Source: JAEEJA01 sp036343175 (GTDB lineage: Bacteria; Bacillota; Clostridia; Lachnospirales; Lachnospiraceae). Taken from it: a DNA stretch of 8,488 nucleotides. The position numbers and the translations under genes were made by a program. Shown here in pieces: positions 1 to 5,288 of this stretch (its first letter is position 1; every line of letters starts with the position of its first letter). The DNA is taken from assembly GCA_036343175.1 (NCBI GenBank), contig JAZASR010000057.1, positions 1 through 8,488 of the forward strand, written 5' to 3'. The notes under the pieces were generated by a model. The model worked only from the letters and a program-made list of their open reading frames with translations, did not search any database and had not been told where the DNA came from.

Positions 1-263
1 ATGCACGAAGAAAACGCTTGTCTGAACACCTGCTGCATTTAGTGTCGTAATATCTTAGAAAATCACCAGCAGGTGTGAGTTGCGTTTTCGATGTGCGAAT
101 AAAAGGAAGGATGACGATGTGGTAGAATTTCACGAATGAGCCACCCTTAGCACAGGTGCTTAAAGTTCCCTCGCTCAAACCGTAAGTGTTCGGAAAAGTA
201 TACTTTTCTGAACGAAAACCTTGCAATAAAAAAACCTGCCGGATAAGCGGCAGGACTTTTTTT
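1..263 (+). ncRNA. Candidate structured non-coding RNA (class unknown), 5' end possibly outside window
   Basis: No convincing reading frame covers this stretch, yet it is rich in pairing. Positions 3-17 pair with 82-96 (13 of 15 pairs including one G-U, with mismatches at 8/91 and 9/90). Inside that, 26-35 pairs perfectly with 67-76 over 10 bp, leaving a 31-nt apical loop. A further stem is possible at 119-123 with 140-144. Positions 188-200 and 201-213 form a near-perfect palindrome with one G-U pair. The series ends in an intrinsic terminator at 228-263. Several long stems followed by a terminator and then a separate promoter region suggest an independent RNA rather than the PTS leader. I looked for tmRNA, SRP RNA, RNase P, T-box, cobalamin and c-di-GMP riboswitch signatures and saw none. 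The plus strand is favoured by layout, but the stems are symmetrical, so strand is not certain. Confidence 0.45.
228..263 (+). terminator. Intrinsic terminator, potentially bidirectional
   Basis: A 7-bp GC-rich stem (235-241 CCTGCCG with 248-254 CGGCAGG) encloses a 6-nt loop. It is preceded by a run of seven A and followed, after AC, by seven T (257-263). The A and T runs could also make it work on the minus strand. It ends the structured region at 1-227 and isolates it from the PTS promoter region. Confidence 0.8.
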
Positions 264-374
264 GTCTGCATATGAAATTAAATGAAATCGTCCGCTTAAA
301 CAGTTACGAAAGTTTCGAGAAAACTAAATTTTTATGTAAATGCTATATAATTACAGGCTGGTAAACCGATCTTT

Positions 375-395
375 TTTTGTGCAATTTGCACAAAA
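375..395. promoter_or_regulatory. 21-bp perfect palindrome, candidate operator of the PTS operon
   Basis: Ten-base arms TTTTGTGCAA and TTGCACAAAA are perfect inverted repeats around a central T. The site lies about 20 bp upstream of the cre box and about 140 bp upstream of the first PTS gene. A symmetric site of this kind is typical of a dimeric DNA-binding regulator. The regulator is not encoded in the window and I cannot name it. There is no -24/-12 sigma-54 promoter pattern here, so LevR-type control, common for this PTS family, is not supported. Confidence 0.5.
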
Positions 396-413
396 GAAAT
401 AGCGAAATTTTGT

Positions 414-427
414 TGAAAACGTTTACA
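414..427 (+). promoter_or_regulatory. cre site (CcpA catabolite control)
   Basis: TGAAAACGTTTACA matches the Firmicutes cre consensus TGWAANCGNTNWCA at every defined position. It sits just upstream of the proposed -35 box of the PTS operon. Carbon catabolite control by CcpA with HPr(Ser-P) is therefore the likely regulation. Whether it represses or activates cannot be decided without the mapped transcription start. Confidence 0.8.
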
Positions 428-435
428 TGTTTTTC

Positions 436-463
436 TTTACTTTATATGCCGTTATGATATTAT
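436..463 (+). promoter_or_regulatory. Likely sigma-A promoter of the PTS operon
   Basis: A -35-like TTTACT (436-441) is separated by 16 bp from a -10-like TATTAT (458-463). This predicts a start near 470 and a leader of about 65 nt. TATGAT at 453-458 is an overlapping alternative -10 but lacks a -35. A separate TATAAT at 346-351, upstream of the palindrome, could be a second promoter, also with a weak -35. Confidence 0.4.
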
Positions 464-476
464 TTAAAAGATGAAT

Positions 477-506
477 TGGCCGCAATCTGTAAATAACTGC
501 CGGCCA
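477..506 (+). other. Hairpin in the leader of the PTS mRNA
   Basis: TGGCCG (477-482) can pair with CGGCCA (501-506), enclosing an 18-nt loop. It lies in the predicted 5' leader, 17 nt before the AGGAGG of the first PTS gene. It has no T-run, so it is not a terminator. It might stabilise the 5' end or affect ribosome access; six base pairs is modest evidence. Confidence 0.3.
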
Positions 507-535
507 GACATTAATAAAAGACAGGAGGTAAAAAT

Positions 536-1534
536 ATGGTAGGAATAGTAGTTGCAAGCCACGGTAAATTTGCCGAAGGAATTCTTCAGTCGGTTCAGAT
601 GATCGTTGGCGAGCAGGAGAATACAGCTGCCTGCACTCTTATGCCATCTGAGGGTCCTGACGACCTTCGCAAAAAGATTGAAGACGCTGTAAAGTCCTTC
701 GATGACCCTGATCAGATCCTTATACTTTGTGATCTGTGGGGCGGCACTCCATTCAATCAGTCGAGCGCCATCATCAAAGGCCACGAAGATACCTGGGCTA
801 TCGTTACGGGTATGAACCTGCCAATGCTTATCGAGGCTTATTCAGTGAGAGATGACGAGATAAGCGCACAGGACCTTGCCAAGGATATCATTCCTGAGGC
901 AAAGGACGGGGTTAAAGTGCTTCCGGAATCAGTTATGCCGGAAGAAAAGAAGTCTGCAGCAGCACCTGAAGCTGGTAAGAAGTTTAACGGGCCTATCCCG
1001 GAGGGAACAGTCCTTGGCGATGGAAAGATCAAGTATCTGCTTGCCAGGATCGATACCAGACTCCTTCATGGTCAGGTTGCAACAACATGGACAAAGACAG
1101 TTAAGCCTGACAGGATCATCGTTGTTTCAGACAATGTTGCACATGATGACCTTCGTAAGCAGATGATCGAGAATGCAGCGCCTCCTGGAACTCACGCAAA
1201 TGTTGTCCCTATCGACAAAATGATCAAGGTCGATAAGGATCCGAGATTTGGAGATACACATGCTATCATCCTTTTTGAGAATCCCCAGGATGCACTTCGT
1301 GCTATTAAGGGCGGCGTTCAGATAAAGCAGCTTAATCTGGGTTCGATCGCTCACGAGATCGGAAAGGTCGTAGTTACAAAGTCTGTAGCTATGGGTCAGC
1401 AGGATGTTGATGATATCGAAGAGCTCATGAAGATGGGTATAACATTTGATGTCAGAAAGGTCCCGTCTGATTCAAAAGAGGATATCAAGGGCATGCTTGA
1501 AAAGGCTAAGAAGGAACTTAAGAAAGAGGCTTAA
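536..1534 (+). CDS. manL: PTS mannose/fructose/sorbose family, fused IIAB subunit
   Basis: This cytoplasmic phosphotransfer subunit takes phosphate from HPr onto the IIA domain, passes it to IIB and then to the sugar as it enters through IIC/IID. The 332-residue length is close to that of ManX/ManL-type fusions. The IIA domain (about residues 1-130) begins with VVASHGKFA, where H9 is the expected phospho-histidine. LILCDLWGGTPFN (62-74) supplies the conserved active-site Asp D66. An Ala/Lys/Glu/Pro-rich linker (about 134-160) leads to the IIB domain (about 164-332), whose IDTRLLHGQV motif carries the second phospho-histidine, H178. The ATG is fixed by AGGAGG seven bases upstream (523-528). 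It is the first gene of the IIAB-IIC-IID operon and lies behind a cre site. The family is certain. The sugar is inferred as mannose, glucose or a related hexose, and ManX would be an equally good name. Confidence 0.95.
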   Translation: MVGIVVASHGKFAEGILQSVQMIVGEQENTAACTLMPSEGPDDLRKKIEDAVKSFDDPDQILILCDLWGGTPFNQSSAIIKGHEDTWAIVTGMNLPMLIEAYSVRDDEISAQDLAKDIIPEAKDGVKVLPESVMPEEKKSAAAPEAGKKFNGPIPEGTVLGDGKIKYLLARIDTRLLHGQVATTWTKTVKPDRIIVVSDNVAHDDLRKQMIENAAPPGTHANVVPIDKMIKVDKDPRFGDTHAIILFENPQDALRAIKGGVQIKQLNLGSIAHEIGKVVVTKSVAMGQQDVDDIEELMKMGITFDVRKVPSDSKEDIKGMLEKAKKELKKEA

Positions 1535-1554
1535 GAAGGGCTGATATTCTTTTA

Positions 1555-1578
1555 TGCTGTTATTGTTATATAACAGCA
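1555..1578 (+). other. Intercistronic hairpin between IIAB and IIC genes
   Basis: TGCTGTTAT (1555-1563) and ATAACAGCA (1570-1578) form a perfect 9-bp stem with a 6-nt loop. A GGCTGAT direct repeat flanks it (1539-1545 and 1579-1585). No T-tract follows, so it is not a terminator. It sits 20 nt after the IIAB stop in an unusually long 168-nt gap for this operon. It could be an mRNA processing or stability element setting IIAB dose relative to IIC/IID. Confidence 0.45.
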
Positions 1579-1702
1579 GGCTGATCGTATTAAGTTCAAT
1601 AAGCTTTTGTCAGTTTATTATTGTATTTAAAGAAGAAGGATAAATAATCTTTGCACTGGCTCATGTGCATACATTACAGATTCTTTAACAGGAGGAAAAT
1701 AT

Positions 1703-2524
1703 ATGTCAGTTATAACTATTATACTGGTCGGTATAGTTGCTCTTCTGGCAGGTATGGAAGGTATTCTCGATGAATTCCAGTTCCATCAGCCGCTTGTAGC
1801 CTGTACCCTGATCGGTATCGTGACCGGCCATCCTGTCGAGGGTATCATCCTTGGTGGTTCACTCCAGATGATCGCACTCGGCTGGGCCAATATCGGAGCC
1901 GCTGTTGCCCCTGATGCTGCACTTGCATCAGTTGCATCAGCAATCATCATGGCAATAGCACTCAACGGCGGTACCACAGAGAGCACCACATCAGTCATTG
2001 CCACATCTATTGCAATTGCAGTACCTCTTTCAGTAGCAGGTCTGTTCCTGACTATGATATGCCGTACTATAGCAATTCCTATCGTTCACGCACAGGATGC
2101 CTGCGCGGCCAAGGGTGATATTAAGGGGATCGAGATCTGGCAGATCGTTGCCATCCTTATGCAGGGCGTTCGTATCATGATCCCTGCACTTGCGCTCTGC
2201 TTCATCCCAGCAAAGGCTGTTACATCAGCCCTCAATGCTATGCCTGCATGGCTTTCAGGCGGCATGGAAGTCGGCGGCGGCATGGTTGCTGCAGTCGGCT
2301 ATGCAATGGTCATCAACATGATGGCTACAAAGGAAGTATGGCCATTCTTCATCATCGGCTTCTGCGTAGCTGCATTAAGTCAGCTTACACTTATTTCCTT
2401 AGGTCTCATAGGACTATCACTCGCACTTGTATATATAGCACTTAAAGGTGCTGCCCAGTCAGGCGCTTCCAATAATGGCGGCGGAGGAGGAGATCCTCTG
2501 GGCGATATACTGAATGACTATTGA
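1703..2524 (+). CDS. manM: PTS mannose/fructose/sorbose family, IIC subunit
   Basis: This integral membrane subunit forms the sugar translocation path together with IID. The 273 residues match the usual ManY/ManM length. The protein is almost entirely hydrophobic, with several membrane segments. It has the family's N-terminal signature region: GMEGILDEFQFHQPLV (about 17-32), then GHPVEGIILGGSLQMIALGW (42-61) and NIGAAVAPDAALASV (63-77). The C-terminus is a short hydrophilic Gly-rich tail (about 255-273) containing GGGGGDPLGD. The ATG follows GGAGG (1691-1695) by seven bases. The stop lies 19 nt before the IID start, so the two are tightly co-translated. It is family-typical throughout with no sign of damage. 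ManY is an alternative symbol. Confidence 0.95.
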   Translation: MSVITIILVGIVALLAGMEGILDEFQFHQPLVACTLIGIVTGHPVEGIILGGSLQMIALGWANIGAAVAPDAALASVASAIIMAIALNGGTTESTTSVIATSIAIAVPLSVAGLFLTMICRTIAIPIVHAQDACAAKGDIKGIEIWQIVAILMQGVRIMIPALALCFIPAKAVTSALNAMPAWLSGGMEVGGGMVAAVGYAMVINMMATKEVWPFFIIGFCVAALSQLTLISLGLIGLSLALVYIALKGAAQSGASNNGGGGGDPLGDILNDY

Positions 2525-2543
2525 TCGAAAGGAGGAAAGTGAA

Positions 2544-3506
2544 ATGGCAGAAGAAACAAATGTAAAGGCTGTTGAGGAAGAAACTCAGCCAGGAAAGATA
2601 AAATTAACCAAGAAAGATATAAATGCCGTAGCCTGGAGACATCAGTTCCTGCAGGGTTCATGGAACTACGAACGTATGCAGAACGGCGGCTGGTGCTACT
2701 CTATGATCCCGGCCATAAAGAAACTCTACCCTGATAATAAGGAAGAGCAGATCAAGGCTCTCAAGCGTCACATGGAGTTCTATAACACACACCCTTACGT
2801 ATCTGCTCCTGTAGCCGGTGTTGTACTTGCTCTCGAGGAGGATCGTGCCAATGGCGCCCCTATCGATGATGCTACTATCCAGGGCGTTAAGGTAGGTATG
2901 ATGGGACCTCTTGCCGGTGTCGGCGATCCTGTATTCTGGTTCACCGTCCGTCCTATTCTTGGGGCGCTCGGTGCATCGCTTGCAATGAGCGGCTCTATCA
3001 TAGGACCTATTCTTTTCTTCGTTGCATGGAACATCATCCGTCTCTGGTTCATCTACTATACGACCGGATTCGGCTACAAGCTCGGAACATCTATCACAAA
3101 GGATCTTTCAGGCGATCTTCTTGGAAAGATAAACCTTGGAGCTTCAGTCCTTGGTATGTTCATCATCGGAGCACTTGTCGAACGCTGGGTACACATAAGC
3201 TTTACTCCTGTCGTATCGCGTGTTACACAGACTGATGGTGCATACATCGATTGGGATAAGCTCTCATCAGGTACAGAAGGTATAAAGGAAGCTCTTACCC
3301 AATACAATGCGATCGGCGGAACTGCACTTGATCAGGTAAAGGTAACGACGCTTCAGCAGAACCTTGATCAGCTCATTCCTGGTCTCTGCGCTATCCTTCT
3401 TACACTTGGCATCTGCAAGCTTCTTAAGAAGGGAGTTTCACCTATCATCATCATCCTCTGCCTCTTCGGCATTGGTATCCTCGGAAGATTCTGCGGATTT
3501 ATGTAA
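2544..3506 (+). CDS. manN: PTS mannose/fructose/sorbose family, IID subunit
   Basis: This is the second membrane subunit of the permease and works in complex with IIC. The start is placed at the ATG at 2544, giving 320 residues, because GGAGG (2531-2535) lies eight bases before it. An in-frame ATG at 2514 would overlap the IIC stop and lacks a good ribosome site. A charged N-terminal extension (about 1-20) precedes the family region: INAVAWRHQFLQGSWNYERM (26-45), the HPYVSAPVAGVVLALEE segment (83-99) and the hallmark GPLAGVGDPVFW (121-132). Hydrophobic membrane segments follow at about 136-172, 195-212 and 278-317. The N-terminal extension and the hydrophilic loop around 225-275 make it somewhat longer than ManZ (about 283 residues). 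It is the last gene of the operon and is followed by a strong terminator. ManZ is an alternative symbol. Confidence 0.95.
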   Translation: MAEETNVKAVEEETQPGKIKLTKKDINAVAWRHQFLQGSWNYERMQNGGWCYSMIPAIKKLYPDNKEEQIKALKRHMEFYNTHPYVSAPVAGVVLALEEDRANGAPIDDATIQGVKVGMMGPLAGVGDPVFWFTVRPILGALGASLAMSGSIIGPILFFVAWNIIRLWFIYYTTGFGYKLGTSITKDLSGDLLGKINLGASVLGMFIIGALVERWVHISFTPVVSRVTQTDGAYIDWDKLSSGTEGIKEALTQYNAIGGTALDQVKVTTLQQNLDQLIPGLCAILLTLGICKLLKKGVSPIIIILCLFGIGILGRFCGFM

Positions 3507-3534
3507 TGAAATAATTTTTATTTTAACTCTGATA

Positions 3535-3571
3535 AAAGGCGGATATGGATTCTCCATATCCGCTTATTTTT
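3535..3571 (+). terminator. Intrinsic terminator of the PTS operon
   Basis: GCGGATATGGA (3539-3549) pairs perfectly with TCCATATCCGC (3553-3563) around a 3-nt loop TTC. G3538-T3564 and A3537-T3565 extend the stem. A T-rich tail follows (TTATTTTTAT). It lies about 30 nt after the IID stop and separates the PTS operon from the DUF956 gene. Confidence 0.9.
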
Positions 3572-3740
3572 ATGCCCGATCCTATATGTCTTAGATTTTT
3601 TTAGCCAACAGGTGCGGATAAGTCTCTTTGTATTTATCTTAAATGTCAAAGTTAATTTATAACAGGACAAAATGATACATAAAAGTCTGATGAGAAAAAT
3701 TATCTGATATATGAAAATGCACTACAAAGTAAGCGTGATA

Positions 3741-3749
3741 TGTTATAAT
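3741..3749 (+). promoter_or_regulatory. Extended -10 promoter for the DUF956 gene
   Basis: TGTTATAAT is a perfect extended -10 element (TGnTATAAT). No good -35 is present at 16-18 bp, which is common for extended -10 promoters. It predicts a start near 3756 and a leader of about 45 nt. The rest of 3572-3740 is AT-rich and I see no gene in it. This promoter makes the DUF956 and phosphatase genes a transcription unit separate from the PTS operon. Confidence 0.6.
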
Positions 3750-3800
3750 ATATCAGTGTCAGGAAGGTGCAGGAATGGCAGCCGGGAGGAAAATTTCTAT

Positions 3801-4205
3801 ATGGTTCAGTCTATGAATACTAAGGTCGACTACACCTGCAAAGCGACGAGCTTTGCGGGACTTACCAATTACGGGAAGATCATGGTTGGCGACAAGGCCT
3901 TTGAATATTATAATGATGCTAATGTCAATGATTATATACAGATCCCATGGGATGAGATAAGCTACATTTCCGCTTCTGTATATTTCAATAAACATATTTC
4001 CAGATTTGCTATATTTTTAAAGCAGAATAAGCAAAGGTATTTCAGCTTTTCAGCCCGTGACAACAAAGCGGTGCTCAGGGCCTGCAGAGAGCATTTCCCG
4101 GCTGAGAAGATACAGAGATCGCCATCATTTATCGAGTCGCTTTCCAGGGGCTTTATGTCCATTTTCGGCATAAATAAATTTGGCAATAAACGTAAGAAGA
4201 GATGA
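3801..4205 (+). CDS. manO: DUF956 family protein (ManO-like), PTS-associated
   Basis: I recognise this as DUF956, the small protein commonly encoded just downstream of mannose-family PTS operons in Firmicutes and called ManO. The match is clear at the N-terminus: VQSMNTKVD, KATSFAGLTNYGKIMVGDKAFEYY (14-37) and YIQIPWDEISYISASV (45-60). The middle (65-84) looks like a beta-strand-rich, PH-like fold, followed by a helical segment with VLRACREHFP (91-100). The C-terminus is very basic (KFGNKRKKR). The start at 3801 gives 134 residues, agrees with the family N-terminus and has GGGAGGA ten bases upstream. An upstream in-frame ATG at 3711 would precede the likely promoter and is rejected. Its molecular role is not established; regulation of the adjacent permease is the usual suggestion. 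It has its own promoter and is followed after 48 nt by the phosphatase gene. Confidence 0.88.
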   Translation: MVQSMNTKVDYTCKATSFAGLTNYGKIMVGDKAFEYYNDANVNDYIQIPWDEISYISASVYFNKHISRFAIFLKQNKQRYFSFSARDNKAVLRACREHFPAEKIQRSPSFIESLSRGFMSIFGINKFGNKRKKR

Positions 4206-4253
4206 TCGTGCTGACCGGATGTATTTTCATTTTCATGGAAGGGTACAGTAATT

Positions 4254-5075
4254 ATGCATTATGCTGTTGGTGATATTCATGGCTGCTATGATGAGCTAAT
4301 GGAGCTCCTTAAGGTCATAGATTTTAAAGATAGTGATATGCTCCTGCTTGTGGGAGATTTTGTTGACCGCGGACCGGATACGCGTAAGTGTCTGCAGTTC
4401 ATAGAAAACAGGCCGGAAAATGTGATCGCGGTCAGGGGCAATCATGATGAAGGCTTTATCGCATATGTAAATATGATGATAAAAGAGGCTATCATATATT
4501 TAAATTATGATTATGATAAGTATGACAGGTGCTTTGCTGATAATAATTTTTCCAGGAAGATCTATGGCATTACCGCGGGATCTGATGATTACGGATCGGA
4601 ATTTGATTATTACGGGACTCTTGATGATCTTGTGATGGATCAGAACGTAACGCTGTCTGACCTTATAAGATGGAGCGATAAGCTCTCAACCCTCCCTTAT
4701 TATCATAAATTTTCAGTTGACGGGAAAAAATATTGTCTTGTACATGCGGGATACACGGATGACAGGTCTGTCATAGGAAAGACATTTGGAAAAGAAACAT
4801 TTAATTCTATGGAAGAATTCTATATCTATGCCAGAGAGGCGGGCATAAAGCATGGAAATTTTCCTGACGGCACAGTACTTGCCGGACATACTCCGACCAT
4901 AATAGATACAAGATTTACTTTCAACGACGGCAGGATATTTCATCATCACGATGATAAAAAGAATACGGATTATTATGATCTGGATTGCGGCTGCGTCTTC
5001 CATTATTATGGCTCGGAAGGTCATCTGGCAGCACTCAGACTTGAGGATCTGAAAGAATTTTATGTTCCGGAATGA
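4254..5075 (+). CDS. PPP-type metallophosphatase (serine/threonine phosphatase-like)
   Basis: This is a calcineurin-like metallophosphoesterase of the PPP branch, a soluble two-metal enzyme that hydrolyses phosphate esters. All signature motifs are present: GDIHG (6-10, metal ligands D7 and H9), GDFVDRG (34-40, D35 bridging metal, D38 and R39), RGNHDE (61-66, N63 and H64), LVHAG (162-166, H164) and AGHTP (210-214, H212). The ending DLDCGCVFH (242-250) followed by LAALRLED is typical of bacterial PPP phosphatases. An acidic, Tyr-rich insert at about 70-135, between motifs III and IV, is the variable part and probably sets substrate choice. The 273 residues appear complete. GGAAGGG lies ten bases before the ATG. 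It is 48 nt downstream of manO with no terminator between, so the two are likely co-transcribed. Phosphoprotein or dinucleoside polyphosphate substrates are both possible. Confidence 0.9.
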   Translation: MHYAVGDIHGCYDELMELLKVIDFKDSDMLLLVGDFVDRGPDTRKCLQFIENRPENVIAVRGNHDEGFIAYVNMMIKEAIIYLNYDYDKYDRCFADNNFSRKIYGITAGSDDYGSEFDYYGTLDDLVMDQNVTLSDLIRWSDKLSTLPYYHKFSVDGKKYCLVHAGYTDDRSVIGKTFGKETFNSMEEFYIYAREAGIKHGNFPDGTVLAGHTPTIIDTRFTFNDGRIFHHHDDKKNTDYYDLDCGCVFHYYGSEGHLAALRLEDLKEFYVPE

Positions 5076-5150
5076 TTGTCAAAGATTTGAGAGTCAGGTA
5101 ACTGCAGAATATTTTACGATAATCTAACAGATATTTTAGCAGGTATATTT

Positions 5151-5156
5151 TATAAT
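5151..5156 (+). promoter_or_regulatory. Candidate -10 element upstream of the zinc-ribbon/TPM operon
   Basis: A perfect TATAAT lies in the AT-rich gap after the phosphatase gene, but the -35 region (around 5127-5133) is poor. TATACT at 5215-5220 is an alternative -10, within the repeat cluster. The gap 5076-5288 has no convincing terminator for the phosphatase gene. Confidence 0.3.
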
Positions 5157-5161
5157 ATATA

Positions 5162-5250
5162 GTATATTTTTGGATCTTGATTGTATGTTTTTGGATCTTA
5201 GTACGATATGCATATATACTGTATTTCACTTCAGTGCGATCTGCATATAT
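5162..5250 (+). repeat. Two pairs of short direct repeats upstream of the zinc-ribbon gene
   Basis: Repeat A: GTATATTTTTGGATCTT (5162-5178) and GTATGTTTTTGGATCTT (5183-5199), one mismatch in 17, spaced exactly 21 bp. Repeat B: GTACGATATGCATATAT (5201-5217) and GTGCGATCTGCATATAT (5234-5250), two mismatches in 17, spaced 33 bp. A further CGATCTGA is at 5263-5270. Spacing of 21 and 33 bp is about two and three helical turns, placing the copies on one face of the DNA. They are either regulator sites or a repeat-derived leader. Confidence 0.6.
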
Positions 5251-5288
5251 TGCATAAGTTCACGATCTGACAAAAGGAAGGGTAAGAT

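Noticed and set aside
1..263. Mobile element end or CRISPR repeats
   Set aside because: The inverted repeats are nested hairpins of differing sequence, with no transposase fragment, target duplication or regularly spaced repeats.
375..395. Sigma-54 -24/-12 promoter, as in lev/mpt-type mannose PTS operons
   Set aside because: TTGCAC is present but the required GG at -24 with correct spacing is missing, and the site is better explained as a perfect palindrome.
464..784. 106-codon minus-strand open frame overlapping the start of the IIAB gene
   Set aside because: It lies opposite the PTS promoter leader and the IIA domain, has no ribosome site I can see and resembles no family. The plus-strand IIAB motifs fully explain the region.
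3364..3594. 76-codon plus-strand frame overlapping the IID C-terminus and terminator
   Set aside because: It is a shadow in another frame of the IID gene and runs through the terminator hairpin; it has no ribosome site.
3675..3720. CTGATGA followed by GAAA, resembling a hammerhead ribozyme core
   Set aside because: The bases between the two boxes do not form stem II and no flanking stems I or III pair, so the match is chance in AT-rich DNA.
4713..5024. 103-codon minus-strand frame inside the phosphatase gene
   Set aside because: The phosphatase motifs on the plus strand run unbroken through it; the opposite frame has no ribosome site or family resemblance.
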